This document shows, one piece after another, positions 11,458-20,959 of a DNA stretch of 40,407 nucleotides (position 1 is its first letter; every line of letters starts with the position of its first letter). The position numbers and the translations under genes are program-made. This DNA comes from Bradyrhizobium valentinum (GTDB lineage Bacteria > Pseudomonadota > Alphaproteobacteria > Rhizobiales > Xanthobacteraceae): NCBI RefSeq assembly GCF_001440405.1, contig NZ_LLXX01000033.1, positions 122,828 to 163,234 on the forward strand. Direction: 5' to 3'. Below the pieces are notes generated by a model that saw only the letters and a list, made by a program, of their open reading frames with translations, had not been told where the DNA came from and ran no database searches.

Positions 11458-11676
11458 ATGCGCATGGGTGCAGCAATGATGCGCTTTTCCGATCTGTATC
11501 TTACTCCGGCCCGGACCGGGCTGATTATGGTCACGCTGCTTTTGCTTGGCGCGATCGTCGTTGGAGTCATCACTGTGTCCGAACACAGTGAGGCCCGTAG
11601 GCACGCCACCCCTGAGAACGGTGGCCGAGTCATCCTGGATATCGGCGTCGCAGACCTCAGAGGGTCGCTGCCGTAA
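11458..11676 (+). CDS. Possible small single-span membrane protein
   Basis: This is a 72-residue frame with one clear hydrophobic helix (TGLIMVTLLLLGAIVVGVITV, about residues 20-40) preceded by a basic residue and followed by a polar tail. A second start at 11479-11481 would give a product beginning MRFSDLYLTPARTG. Ribosome sites are poor. It sits in the otherwise empty 431-bp gap between the methyltransferase and pepT. The helix makes it more plausible than a random frame, but there is no homology I recognise. Confidence 0.3.
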   Translation: MRMGAAMMRFSDLYLTPARTGLIMVTLLLLGAIVVGVITVSEHSEARRHATPENGGRVILDIGVADLRGSLP

Positions 11677-11744
11677 GATAACTTGTTGGACCGCAACACG
11701 CGTCCACCATGCAATGTGACGGGGAGAGCCTCGCGCCGAAACCG

Positions 11745-13001
11745 CTACGCCCGTTCTTCCCAGATCATCGCGAGATGCACGATGGTCTCTGCCGCCTTTT
11801 CCATGTCCTGGCGGCTGACCCATTCCAGCCGGGAATGAAAGGCGTGTTCGCCGGCGAAGATGTTGGGGCAGGGCAGGCCCATGAACGACAGCCGCGAGCC
11901 GTCGGTTCCGCCGCGGATCGAGCTTCGCACCGGCGTCAGGCCTGCGCGCTCGATCGCCTCGATGGCGTAGTCGACGATCTCGGGATGGCGGTCGATCACC
12001 TGCTTCATGTTGCGGTATTGCGGCTTGACCTCCATCCGGTAGGTCGAGTGCGGATAATCCTTCATCACGTCTTTGACGATGTCTTCTAGCAGGGCTTCCT
12101 TTTCCAAAAGGCCCGCGTCGGTAAAATCACGCACAATGAAGCCGATGGTGGCTTTCTCCAGCTCGCCCTTGATGCCGACTGGATGCAGAAAGCCTTCCTT
12201 GCCCTCGGTGGTCTCCGGCGAGCAGGTATCCTTGGGCAGGCGGTCGATAATGGCGGCGGCGATCTTGATCGCATGCTCCATCTTGCCTTTGGCAAAGCCC
12301 GGATGGGTCGAGACGCCCTCGATGGTGATGGTGGCGCCATCGGCCGAAAAGGTTTCGTCCTCGATATTGCCTGCGGATTCGCCGTCCATCGTATAGGCGA
12401 AGTCGGCGCCGAGTTTTTTCAGGTCGACCTTGTCGACGCCGCGGCCGATCTCCTCGTCGGGCGTGAACAGGATCTTGATCGTGCCGTGCTTGATATCGGG
12501 ATTTTGAATCAGGAACCGCGCCGCATCCATGATCTCAGCAAGGCCGGCCTTGTTGTCGGCGCCGAGCAGCGTGGTGCCGTCCGTCGTGATGATGTCATGC
12601 CCGATCTGGTCGGCGAGCGCGGGATGGTCGGCCGCACGGATCACCTGGGTGGGATCCGCCGGCAGCACGATGTCGCCGCCCTGATAATTCCTGGCGATCT
12701 GCGGCTTGACGTTGGCGCCGCTGCAATCAGGTGAAGTGTCCATGTGCGAGCAGAAGCAGATCACCGGCACCTTCTTGTCGGTATTCGCCGGGATGGTCGC
12801 ATAGATATAGCCGTGTTCGTCGAGATGGGCGTCGCCAAGTCCCATCGCCTGCAATTCGGCGGCGAGCAGGCGGCCCAAATTCTTCTGCTTCGCGGTGGAG
12901 GGGCAGGTTGGAGAGGCCGGATCGGACTGGGTGTCGATCACGACATAGCGCAGGAAGCGCTCGGTGACATCGTGGGTGAAGGCTATCGGCGAGGCCAGCA
13001 T
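11745..13001 (-). CDS. pepT: Peptidase T (tripeptide aminopeptidase)
   Basis: The 418-residue product is an M20-family zinc exopeptidase that removes the N-terminal residue of tripeptides in the cytoplasm. Characteristic motifs are the first metal segment CFCSHMDTSPD, LLGADNKAGLAEIM with the bridging Asp, the catalytic pair in FTPDEEIGRG, and the last metal His in FAGEHAFHSRLEWV. The dimerisation lid domain lies in between. I use ATG 13001 (MLASPIAFTHDV), which gives the family's usual size (E. coli 408 aa). An ATG at 13088 would add 29 residues lying across the HU terminator hairpin. No clear Shine-Dalgarno is visible. It is downstream of the HU gene on the same strand but separated by a strong terminator. 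Confidence 0.93.
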   Translation of the reverse strand: MLASPIAFTHDVTERFLRYVVIDTQSDPASPTCPSTAKQKNLGRLLAAELQAMGLGDAHLDEHGYIYATIPANTDKKVPVICFCSHMDTSPDCSGANVKPQIARNYQGGDIVLPADPTQVIRAADHPALADQIGHDIITTDGTTLLGADNKAGLAEIMDAARFLIQNPDIKHGTIKILFTPDEEIGRGVDKVDLKKLGADFAYTMDGESAGNIEDETFSADGATITIEGVSTHPGFAKGKMEHAIKIAAAIIDRLPKDTCSPETTEGKEGFLHPVGIKGELEKATIGFIVRDFTDAGLLEKEALLEDIVKDVMKDYPHSTYRMEVKPQYRNMKQVIDRHPEIVDYAIEAIERAGLTPVRSSIRGGTDGSRLSFMGLPCPNIFAGEHAFHSRLEWVSRQDMEKAAETIVHLAMIWEERA

Positions 13002-13044
13002 GACGATCCGGAAAAGATGAGCAAGGAAGCGCTCTATAACAGAA

Positions 13045-13079
13045 AAGCGCCATTCCGGGTCCCCGCCGGAATGGCGCTT
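13045..13079 (-). terminator. Rho-independent terminator of the HU gene
   Basis: A perfect 14-bp stem pairs AAGCGCCATTCCGG (13045-13058) with CCGGAATGGCGCTT (13066-13079) around a 7-nt loop. On the minus strand the stem is followed by TTTTCTGTT. It lies 25 bp after the HU stop and 44 bp before the pepT start, so it should separate the two transcripts. Confidence 0.88.
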
Positions 13080-13103
13080 CTGGTGCAATCAGGGGAGCGC
13101 CGG

Positions 13104-13403
13104 TCAGACGGCTTCCTTGAGTTCCTTGGCTGCGCGGAAGGCGACCTTCTTGCTGGCCTTGATCTGGATCGGCTCGCCGGTGGCGGGGTTCCGCCCTGTG
13201 CGGGCGGCGCGCTTGCGGACCTGGAGGATGCCGAGCCCAACGATACGGATCCGCTCGCCCTTCTTCAGGTGCTTTGTGATCTTGCCGACCATGTCGGTCA
13301 GGATCGCCTCTGCGGCCTTCTTCGACAAGTCGTGCTCCTCGGCGAGAGCCGCTGCCAGATGCTTGAGTGTGATGGTGGCTGGAGCCGCTGCTTTCTTCGC
13401 CAT
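13104..13403 (-). CDS. HU-family DNA-binding protein
   Basis: The 99-residue product is a nucleoid-associated HU/IHF-fold protein that bends DNA as a dimer. The signature GLGILQVRKRAARTGRNPATGE spans the beta-arm base, with the Pro at the arm tip in RNPATGEPI. The C terminus KVAFRAAKELKEAV is typical. The N terminus has a short Ala/Lys-rich extension (MAKKAAAPATI). Start ATG 13403 follows GAGGAGA by 6-7 bp. It is about 3 kb downstream of lon, the gene an HU locus often directly follows, but on the opposite strand. Its transcript ends at the strong hairpin at 13045-13079. Confidence 0.94.
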   Translation of the reverse strand: MAKKAAAPATITLKHLAAALAEEHDLSKKAAEAILTDMVGKITKHLKKGERIRIVGLGILQVRKRAARTGRNPATGEPIQIKASKKVAFRAAKELKEAV

Positions 13404-13657
13404 ATCTGGCTCTCCTCGTTGGTTGAATGGCTTGATGCGCGTTTATGAATACCGGTCTGCGCCGGAAAGCGCGTTGCATGGTGACTTGAAACCCGAAGAT
13501 CGGTACAGCCAGAGCGGCGAGGGCTTCAAGAAACCCTGACGTAGCAGGCCTTAAACGATTCGGGTGATAGCTGCCTACGCTGTTTTGCCTGAAAACAGGC
13601 CATTATTTGCATCACAATCGCAGAAGCGCCCGTTCCACGGGGATATTCGCAACGTCC

Positions 13658-13686
13658 TTGACTAAGCGGGAGAGGGCCTTTATGCC
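13658..13686 (+). promoter_or_regulatory. Candidate promoter of tRNA-Asp
   Basis: TTGACT (13658-13663), a 17-bp spacer and TATGCC (13681-13686) lie 38 bp before the mature tRNA. The -35 is good and the -10 partial. The rest of the 321-bp gap upstream, back to the HU start, holds only a small hairpin (GCCTG-AAAA-CAGGC near 13587) and the unplaced HU promoter. Confidence 0.45.
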
Positions 13687-13724
13687 CTCGGTTCTGCGCG
13701 GATCAGGATCTGATTACGGCATCC

Positions 13725-13801
13725 GCGGGAGTAGCTCAGTTGGTTAGAGCGCCGCCCTGTCACGGCGGAGGCCGCGGGTTCGAGTCCCGTCTCTCGCGCC
13801 A
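13725..13801 (+). tRNA. tRNA-Asp (anticodon GUC)
   Basis: 77 nt including encoded CCA. The acceptor GCGGGAG pairs with CTCTCGC (one G-U). The D arm is GCTCAGTTGGTTAGAGC. The anticodon stem CCGCC/GGCGG encloses a loop with GTC at 13759-13761. The T arm GCGGGTTCGAGTCCCGT is standard. Confidence 0.96.
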
Positions 13802-13845
13802 TTTTATCAATGGCTTGATGCTGATCTTTCGAGACTGCTGCAAAC

Positions 13846-13874
13846 AAAAAGGCCGCCCAAGGGCGGCCGTTTTT
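13846..13874. terminator. Bidirectional intrinsic terminator between tRNA-Asp and a convergent small gene
   Basis: AAAAA GGCCGCCC AA GGGCGGCC G TTTTT: a perfect 8-bp GC stem flanked by A5 on one side and T5 on the other, so it works on both strands. It ends tRNA-Asp (rightward) and the 64-residue gene (leftward). Confidence 0.88.
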
Positions 13875-13896
13875 ATTTCCATTGAGCCGGTTTTGT

Positions 13897-14091
13897 TTAG
13901 CGGACCGTCGAGGTGCTCGAACTGGTGACGACAACCGGCTTGCCCGCCTTTACGATCTGGGCGGTCTGGCTGTAATCCGAACCGGTCCGAGCCGAGATGC
14001 CGAAAGCCGCAACGGCGATGCCAGCGACGAGAGCGACAACCACTATCTTTAAGTGGGTGCTACGATCCGCCGAGTGAAACGAGTGGTTCAT
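13897..14091 (-). CDS. Small single-span membrane protein of unknown function
   Basis: The 64-residue product has a short basic N terminus (MNHSFHSADRSTHLK), one hydrophobic segment (IVVVALVAGIAVAAFGI, about residues 16-32) that is a membrane anchor or uncleaved signal, and a polar Ser/Thr-rich tail (VVVTSSSTSTVR) probably on the periplasmic side. Start ATG 14091 has an excellent GGGAGG site 6 bp upstream; longer starts further up lack one. I believe similar short proteins are widespread in Bradyrhizobium but know no function. The transcript should end at the shared terminator. A CRP/FNR-like palindrome lies about 140 bp upstream, suggesting regulated expression. Confidence 0.78.
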   Translation of the reverse strand: MNHSFHSADRSTHLKIVVVALVAGIAVAAFGISARTGSDYSQTAQIVKAGKPVVVTSSSTSTVR

Positions 14092-14225
14092 ATGATGCCT
14101 CCCGGACGCCTTTGACGTCCTGTGTTGGCCAGAGACGTACGCCCACTCTGTTTCAGGATCGTTTCGCGGCTTCGGCAAAATGGTTTCATTCGGCCGGTTT
14201 TTGGCCGATTTTTCGCCAAGACATC

Positions 14226-14241
14226 CGTGATGTAGATCACA
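14226..14241. promoter_or_regulatory. CRP/FNR-family-like palindrome upstream of the small membrane protein gene
   Basis: CGTGATGTAGATCACA reads as CGTGA-N6-TCACA, one mismatch from the CRP-type consensus TGTGA-N6-TCACA. The inner part is GTGAT-N4-ATCAC, close to the FNR/FixK form TTGAT-N4-ATCAA. It is centred about 140 bp before the leftward gene start at 14091, in a gap with no other gene start on that strand. A short hairpin with a T-run (TCGGCC...GGCCGATTTTT, 14190-14213) lies between. Confidence 0.4.
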
Positions 14242-14340
14242 TACAGACCCGTGGCCGTCATCGATGCGGGCCCGCGCGGAGCCAGATGGGTCAAAACAGT
14301 AACAAGAACAACGGGGAGGGCCGTCGGCGAGCCGATCGGC

Positions 14341-14826
14341 TCAGCTCGCCCGCTGAATATCGGCGCGGATCGACCGGGCCGCCCAGATGAACAGAAGAGC
14401 TCCTACCGTTGTCGTGACGGCCGCCGATAGCAGCGAATACCGCACGGCCTGGGCGCCAAAATCGTTCTTCAGCGCGTCGTTGAGCATGCCGACCGCAAGC
14501 GGGCCGACGCCCTGGCCGAATCCGGCCGCTGTCAACGGCATGATTGCGGATGCCAGCGCCCGCATGCTCGGCTTGGCGACGGTCTGTGCGATCGCAAAGA
14601 TCGGGCCGAGATGAAAGCCGACCAGGAACGAGGTCGCCGCCAGCGTCGCCACCATGGTGGTGAAGTCCTGGGTCAGCATGCACAGCGCAAACACCGGGCC
14701 GGCGAGGCCCGACGTGACCGCGGGCGCCCACAATTTCCAGCGATCGTCGTGGCGGCCGATCTGGGCCACCACAAACCCGCCGAGCAGCGTACCGGCGATG
14801 CCGCACAGCCCCTTGAAGGTGCCGGC
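14341..14826 (-). pseudogene. MFS transporter remnant, C-terminal half only
   Basis: About 160 residues resemble the C-terminal half of a major facilitator transporter: GTLLGGFVVAQIGRHDDRW (cytoplasmic loop after TM7-8), then hydrophobic helices around TSGLAGPVFALCML, FLVGFHLGPIFAIAQTV, IMPLTAAGFGQGVGPLAVGML and a final helix before SIRADIQRAS. Full-length relatives have about 430 residues and twelve helices; here the N-terminal six are absent. Residues before position 14826 on this strand do not look like MFS sequence in any frame, so the 5' half was probably lost by deletion next to the nuo promoter. No start with a ribosome site is visible. It is most likely non-functional. Confidence 0.7.
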
Positions 14827-14972
14827 ACAGGTGCCGATTTGAACTGAAATTCGGGTACCTTGCGGCGCTGCGCGCGTTGGTCGGGCGAGGCAGGAACGCA
14901 ACACTTTTTCGGGTTCTGCCGACGCGCCGAGGGCGGGCAAAGGCGTCAGGATGGCTTGTCTTGCGCCCTCTG

Positions 14973-15000
14973 TTGCGCTGCGCTAAGCCAAGAATAATTC
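14973..15000 (+). promoter_or_regulatory. Weak candidate promoter of the nuo operon
   Basis: TTGCGC (14973-14978), a 16-bp spacer and TAATTC (14995-15000, preceded by AA) lie about 47 bp before the nuoA start. The match is moderate. A promoter is expected here because the operon begins at nuoA and the upstream gene remnant is on the other strand. Confidence 0.35.
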
Positions 15001-15046
15001 CAATCAACGAATCTGCGGTCGAAATCCGCAGGAAAAGGCACCGCCG

Positions 15047-15412
15047 ATGTCCGGCATCCTGCAAAATTACCTGCCACTTGTGGTGTTTATCGGGGTGGCG
15101 AGCCTGATCGGTCTGGCGCTCCTGATCGCCCCGTTCCTGGTCGCGTTCCAGCAGCCGGACCCCGAAAAGCTGTCCGCCTATGAATGCGGATTCAACGCTT
15201 TTGACGATGCCCGAATGAAGTTCGACGTCCGCTTCTATCTGGTCGCGATCCTCTTCATCATTTTCGACCTCGAAGTGGCGTTCCTGTTCCCGTGGGCGGT
15301 TGCGTTCGGCAAGCTCGGCGCCACCGGCTTCTGGTCGATGATGGTGTTCCTCGCCGTCCTCACGGTCGGCTTTGCTTATGAGTGGAAGAAAGGCGCGCTC
15401 GAATGGGATTGA
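15047..15412 (+). CDS. nuoA: NADH-quinone oxidoreductase subunit A
   Basis: The 121-residue membrane subunit of complex I (NDH-1) has three transmembrane helices: about residues 6-28, the segment near [23 protein letters not shown], and a C-terminal one. The signature [22 protein letters not shown] is the TM1-2 loop that borders the quinone cavity and contains the conserved Cys seen in mitochondrial ND3. Start ATG 15047 follows AGGAAAAGG. It is the first gene of the operon; its 3' end overlaps nuoB by 10 bp. Confidence 0.96.
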   Translation: MSGILQNYLPLVVFIGVASLIGLALLIAPFLVAFQQPDPEKLSAYECGFNAFDDARMKFDVRFYLVAILFIIFDLEVAFLFPWAVAFGKLGATGFWSMMVFLAVLTVGFAYEWKKGALEWD

Positions 15413-15993
15413 GCCAGACAGTTATAGGCTCTTCGCCTGATATCGCGCAGGCGCCGAAGGGCATTCTCGACCCCTCGACCGGCAAGCCGGTCGGGGCCAA
15501 TGACCCGTTCTTCCTCGAGGTCAACCACGAACTGTCAGACAAGGGCTTCTTCGTCGCCGCCGCAGACGACCTGATCACCTGGGCGCGGACGGGCTCCCTG
15601 ATGTGGATGACGTTCGGTCTCGCCTGCTGTGCGGTCGAGATGATGCAGGTGTCGATGCCGCGTTACGACGTCGAGCGTTTCGGTTTCGCGCCGCGCGCTT
15701 CGCCGCGACAGTCCGACGTCATGATCGTGGCGGGCACACTGACCAACAAGATGGCGCCGGCGCTGCGCAAGGTCTACGACCAGATGCCCGAGCCGCGCTA
15801 CGTGATCTCGATGGGATCGTGCGCCAATGGCGGCGGCTACTATCACTATTCTTACTCGGTCGTGCGCGGCTGCGACCGCATCGTGCCGATCGACATCTAC
15901 GTGCCCGGATGCCCGCCGACGGCGGAGGCGCTGCTCTACGGCATATTGCTGCTGCAGAAGAAGATCCGGCGCATCGGGACCATCGAACGCTAA
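15403..15993 (+). CDS. nuoB: NADH-quinone oxidoreductase subunit B (N2 cluster)
   Basis: The 196-residue peripheral-arm subunit holds the terminal [4Fe-4S] cluster N2, which passes electrons to quinone. Ligands are C75 and C76 (tandem, in GLACCAVEM), C140 (GSCANGG) and C170 ([12 protein letters not shown]). The N-terminal 40 residues are a variable extension. I start at ATG 15403, inside the nuoA end (10-bp overlap), with GAAAGG upstream; an earlier in-frame ATG at 15382 would overlap more and is less likely. It docks with NuoD and NuoH around the quinone site. Confidence 0.96.
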   Translation: MGLSQTVIGSSPDIAQAPKGILDPSTGKPVGANDPFFLEVNHELSDKGFFVAAADDLITWARTGSLMWMTFGLACCAVEMMQVSMPRYDVERFGFAPRASPRQSDVMIVAGTLTNKMAPALRKVYDQMPEPRYVISMGSCANGGGYYHYSYSVVRGCDRIVPIDIYVPGCPPTAEALLYGILLLQKKIRRIGTIER

Positions 15994-16003
15994 GGTTTAG
16001 GTA

Positions 16004-16615
16004 ATGGACGACGGCAAGCTCGACGCCCTTGGGCAGACGATTGTTAGCGCGCTTGGCGGCGCGGCCAGCGCCCATGCGGTCGCGTTCAACCAGCTCACCG
16101 TCACGGTCGATGCGGCGAAGATCGTCGAGGTCATGAAGTACCTGCGCGACGATCCTGCGCTGCGCTTCGTGAACGTCACCGACGTGACCGCGGTCGATTA
16201 TCCCGGCCGCGAGAAGCGTTTCGACGTGGTCTATCATCTGCTGTCGCCGACGCTGAACGAGCGCATCCGCGTCCGCGCCGAAGCCGACGAGACCACGCAG
16301 GTGCCGTCGATCATCGGCGTGTTTCCCGGCGCCGACTGGTTCGAGCGCGAGACCTACGATCTCTACGGCGTGATCTTCACCGGCCATCCCGACATGCGCC
16401 GGCTCCTGACCGATTACGGCTTCGACGGCCATCCGCTGCGCAAGGACTTTCCGCTCACCGGTTTCGTCGAGGTCCGCTACGACGACCAGGAGAAGCGGGT
16501 GATCTACGAGCCGGTCCGTCTGAACCAGGAATTCCGCAAATTCGATTTCCTCTCGCCGTGGGAAGGCGCGGACTATCCGCTGCCCGGCGATGAGAAGGCT
16601 GAGCCGAAGGCCTGA
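16004..16615 (+). CDS. nuoC: NADH-quinone oxidoreductase subunit C
   Basis: The 203-residue hydrophilic subunit is the 30-kDa homologue. The signature is [42 protein letters not shown] sequence at about residues 112-150, which packs against NuoD. It carries no cofactor. Start ATG 16004 lies 10 bp after the nuoB stop, with AAGG in between. It is a separate gene here, not fused to nuoD as in E. coli, and only 2 bp separate it from nuoD. Confidence 0.95.
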   Translation: MDDGKLDALGQTIVSALGGAASAHAVAFNQLTVTVDAAKIVEVMKYLRDDPALRFVNVTDVTAVDYPGREKRFDVVYHLLSPTLNERIRVRAEADETTQVPSIIGVFPGADWFERETYDLYGVIFTGHPDMRRLLTDYGFDGHPLRKDFPLTGFVEVRYDDQEKRVIYEPVRLNQEFRKFDFLSPWEGADYPLPGDEKAEPKA

Positions 16616-16617
16616 CC

Positions 16618-17814
16618 ATGAACGAACAACCGCAAAACCTTCGCAACTTCACGATCAACTTTGGCCCGCAGCATCCGGCCGCGCACGGCGTTTTACGCCT
16701 GGTGTTGGAGCTCGACGGCGAAGTCGTCGAGCGTGTCGATCCGCATATCGGACTCTTGCATCGCGGCACTGAGAAGCTGATCGAGCACAAGACGTACTTG
16801 CAGGCGATCCCGTATTTCGACCGGCTCGACTACGTCGCGCCGATGAACCAGGAGCACGCATTCTGCCTGGCGGCGGAAAGGCTGCTCGGCATCACGGTGC
16901 CGCGCCGCGGTCAGTTGATCCGCGTGCTCTATTGCGAGATCGGCCGCATCCTGTCGCATCTGCTCAACGTCACCACGCAGGCGATGGACGTCGGCGCCTT
17001 GACACCGCCGCTGTGGGGTTTTGAAGAGCGCGAAAAGCTGATGGTGTTTTACGAGCGCGCCTCCGGCTCGCGGATGCATGCGGCCTATTTCCGCGTCGGC
17101 GGCGTGCATCAGGACCTGCCGCCGAAACTGATCGACGATATCGAAGCCTGGTGCGACCCGTTCCTGCAGGTCGTCGCCGACCTCGAAACGCTTCTGACCG
17201 GCAACCGCATCTTCAAGCAGCGCAACGTCGACATCGGCGTGGTGACGCTGCAGCAGGCCTGGGAATGGGGCTTTTCCGGCGTAATGGTGCGCGGCTCGGG
17301 CGCGGCCTGGGACCTGCGCAAGGCGCAGCCGTATGAGTGCTACGCCGAAATGGATTTCGACATTCCGATCGGCAAGAACGGCGACTGCTACGACCGCTAC
17401 TGCATCCGTATGGAAGAGATGCGGCAGTCCGTGCGCATCATGAAGCAGTGCATCGCGAAACTGCGCGCGCCTGATGGCCAGGGCCCGGTCGTCGTCGAGG
17501 ACAACAAGATCGCCCCGCCCCGCCGCGGTGAGATGAAGCGCTCGATGGAAGCGCTGATCCATCACTTCAAGCTTTATACCGAAGGCGTCCGCGTCCCGGC
17601 CGGCGAAGTCTACGCCGCGGTCGAGGCGCCGAAGGGCGAGTTCGGTGTCTACCTGGTCTCCGACGGCACCAACAAGCCCTACAAGTGCAAGATCCGCGCG
17701 CCGGGCTTTGCCCATCTGCAGGCGATGGATTTCATCTGCAGAGGCCATCTGCTCGCCGACGTCTCGGCGATCCTCGGCTCGCTCGACATCGTATTCGGAG
17801 AGGTCGATCGGTGA
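16618..17814 (+). CDS. nuoD: NADH-quinone oxidoreductase subunit D
   Basis: The 398-residue 49-kDa homologue forms the quinone-reduction chamber with NuoB. The conserved N-terminal loop [19 protein letters not shown] carries the His that approaches quinone, followed by [16 protein letters not shown] and [15 protein letters not shown]. The C-terminal region [27 protein letters not shown] ends with the typical helix-Arg tail. No metal is bound although the fold derives from NiFe hydrogenase large subunits. The stop overlaps the start of the next gene, a methyltransferase, as TGATG. Confidence 0.97.
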   Translation: MNEQPQNLRNFTINFGPQHPAAHGVLRLVLELDGEVVERVDPHIGLLHRGTEKLIEHKTYLQAIPYFDRLDYVAPMNQEHAFCLAAERLLGITVPRRGQLIRVLYCEIGRILSHLLNVTTQAMDVGALTPPLWGFEEREKLMVFYERASGSRMHAAYFRVGGVHQDLPPKLIDDIEAWCDPFLQVVADLETLLTGNRIFKQRNVDIGVVTLQQAWEWGFSGVMVRGSGAAWDLRKAQPYECYAEMDFDIPIGKNGDCYDRYCIRMEEMRQSVRIMKQCIAKLRAPDGQGPVVVEDNKIAPPRRGEMKRSMEALIHHFKLYTEGVRVPAGEVYAAVEAPKGEFGVYLVSDGTNKPYKCKIRAPGFAHLQAMDFICRGHLLADVSAILGSLDIVFGEVDR

Positions 17815-18773
17815 TGGCGCAGGCGCCCATCCAGTTTGACCGGGCTTCGGGCGTGCTTGCAGGTGCGAACGCGTGGGAGCGTTTGGCCGCGATTGCGCTG
17901 ACGCTGGGGTCGAAGGTGGCGTCGAATTTTTCGCACCGTGGCTACAATATGTGCGCGAACCTGTTGCGCACGACGCTGCCCGAGCGCGGCATCCAAGTTA
18001 AACTAAATCCCGACGCCGTCTTCGAGTTTCCCTATGGCGATGGCTACTGGAGCAAGTTGCTCAATCGCACTTACAGCTACGAGGACGAGCTGGAGCTGCT
18101 GTTCCGCGATTCCGCCGACGTCGACTACACGCTGCTCGATTGCGGCGCCAATTACGGCTACTGGTCGGTGCTGGTGTCGAGCAAGCCGTTCGGTTCGCAC
18201 AAGGCGATCGCGATCGAGCCGTCGGGGCAGAATTTTCCAAAACTCGCCAACAACGCCAAAATCAACGGCAATCGTTTCGAGGCGATGAAATGCGCGATCG
18301 GCGCTGCGCGCGGCAGCGCGCGCCTGTCCGGCACCAAGCATGAGGCCTTCAGCATCGCCGGCGACCAGTCGGACGGCGAGGAGGTGCCGGTCATCGCGCT
18401 CGACAACCTGCTGGACGACGGCAAGATCACTCGCGGCGGCAAATATCTGATCAAGCTCGACGTCGAAGGCGTCGAGATCGAGGCCATGAAAGGCGGCGTG
18501 CGGCTGATGCAGGGCGACAGCGTGCTCTTGTGCGAGGAGCATGGCAACGATCCTGAGCATACCGTGTCGCGCTACATCCTCGATCAGACCCCGCTGAAGC
18601 TGATCGTCTACGATCCGCGCAGCCATCGCCTTGAAACCGTGACCGACCTCTCGATCCTGGATCGGATCAAGGTTTCAACCCATGTCGGCTACAACGTGTT
18701 CGGCACCGCAAGCGCATTCTGGCTCGCCCGGATCGATGCGCTCAATGCGAAAGCCGCGCGCCGCGTGCAATGA
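17814..18773 (+). CDS. FkbM-family methyltransferase embedded in the nuo operon
   Basis: The 319-residue product has the FkbM-type SAM fold. Motif I is LLDCGANYGYWSVLV (107-121), the ribose-binding acid is E135 (AIAIEPSGQNF), a second acid-rich loop is VPVIALDNLL, and the family's LIKLDVEGVEIEAMKG lies at 212-227. FkbM enzymes are mostly O-methyltransferases acting on sugars or small molecules. The N-terminal 100 residues are specific to this protein. The ATG overlaps the nuoD stop by one base, so it should be co-translated with complex I subunits, and nuoE follows after 11 bp. The position hints at a link to complex I or quinone chemistry, but no substrate can be deduced. Codon use resembles the nuo genes. 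Confidence 0.88.
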   Translation: MAQAPIQFDRASGVLAGANAWERLAAIALTLGSKVASNFSHRGYNMCANLLRTTLPERGIQVKLNPDAVFEFPYGDGYWSKLLNRTYSYEDELELLFRDSADVDYTLLDCGANYGYWSVLVSSKPFGSHKAIAIEPSGQNFPKLANNAKINGNRFEAMKCAIGAARGSARLSGTKHEAFSIAGDQSDGEEVPVIALDNLLDDGKITRGGKYLIKLDVEGVEIEAMKGGVRLMQGDSVLLCEEHGNDPEHTVSRYILDQTPLKLIVYDPRSHRLETVTDLSILDRIKVSTHVGYNVFGTASAFWLARIDALNAKAARRVQ

Positions 18774-18784
18774 GAGACTGAACG

Positions 18785-19396
18785 ATGTCCGTCCGCCGCC
18801 TCGCCCCGAAGGAATTGCAGCCCGCGAGCTTTGCGTTCACGGATGAGAATCTCGCCTGGGCCAAGGCGCAGATCGCTAAATATCCGCCGGGCCGCCAGGC
18901 GTCGGCCGTGATCGCGATCCTGTGGCGCGCGCAGGAGCAGCACGAGGGATGGGTTTCGGAAGCCGCGATCCGCGTGGTCGCCGACCTCCTGGAGATGCCC
19001 TATATTCGCGTCCTGGAAGTGGCGACCTTCTACACCATGTTCCAGCTCCAGCCGGTCGGCAAGAAGGCCCATGTGCAGGTGTGCGGCACCACGCCGTGCC
19101 GGCTGCGCGGCGCCGAGGACATCATCAAGGTGTGCCAGAGCCGCATCCATCACGATCCCTTCCATTTGTCGAAGGATGGCAATTTCAGTTGGGAAGAGGT
19201 CGAGTGCCTTGGCGCCTGCGTGAATGCGCCGATGGTGCAGATCTGGAAGGACACCTACGAGGACCTGACCAAGGAAAGTTTCGGCAAGGTGCTGGACGGC
19301 TTTGCGTCAGGCAATCCGCCGAAGCCGGGTCCGCAGGTCGACCGTCAGTTCTCGGCGCCGGCGGGCGGGCCGACGACGCTGAAGGAATCCACATGA
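18785..19396 (+). CDS. nuoE: NADH-quinone oxidoreductase subunit E
   Basis: The 203-residue 24-kDa homologue has a helical N-terminal domain and a thioredoxin-like domain that binds [2Fe-2S] cluster N1a through C100, C105 (VCGTTPC), C141 and C145 (CLGAC). It partners NuoF in the NADH-oxidising tip. A proline-rich C-terminal tail of about 35 residues ([14 protein letters not shown] and onward) extends beyond the E. coli protein (166 aa). Start ATG 18785 lies 11 bp after the methyltransferase stop. Its stop overlaps a further small gene as ATGA. Confidence 0.95.
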   Translation: MSVRRLAPKELQPASFAFTDENLAWAKAQIAKYPPGRQASAVIAILWRAQEQHEGWVSEAAIRVVADLLEMPYIRVLEVATFYTMFQLQPVGKKAHVQVCGTTPCRLRGAEDIIKVCQSRIHHDPFHLSKDGNFSWEEVECLGACVNAPMVQIWKDTYEDLTKESFGKVLDGFASGNPPKPGPQVDRQFSAPAGGPTTLKEST

Positions 19397-19608
19397 CGCG
19401 TGACGGCACATGGCTCGTGGACGGGCCGGGAAGGGACAGCGCGATGAAGAACTGGCGCTATATCGGCATGCATGCCGTCGCGGCGGCTGCGTTCATATTT
19501 CTGCTGCAGCGTTACGGGCTGAACGCAACGCTCGAATCCAGCCTGTTGTGGGCGCTGACCTTCGGCGGATGCGCCGCGGGCCTCGCTTACGCGCAGTCCA
19601 ATCGTTGA
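19393..19608 (+). CDS. Small membrane protein between nuoE and nuoF
   Basis: A 71-residue frame whose ATG overlaps the nuoE stop (ATGA). A second start at 19444 ([10 protein letters not shown]) has a better ribosome site, GGAAGGGA, and would give 54 residues. After a basic segment come two hydrophobic stretches, [18 protein letters not shown] and [18 protein letters not shown], so it probably spans the membrane once or twice. It is not a known complex I subunit. Tight coupling inside the operon suggests it is translated with the complex; it could be an accessory subunit or assembly helper, which is inference only. Confidence 0.72.
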   Translation: MTRDGTWLVDGPGRDSAMKNWRYIGMHAVAAAAFIFLLQRYGLNATLESSLLWALTFGGCAAGLAYAQSNR

Positions 19609-19629
19609 TCCGCTAGGAAGCTTCAAGTC

Positions 19630-20955
<1,326 letters not shown>

Positions 20956-20959
20956 GGTA

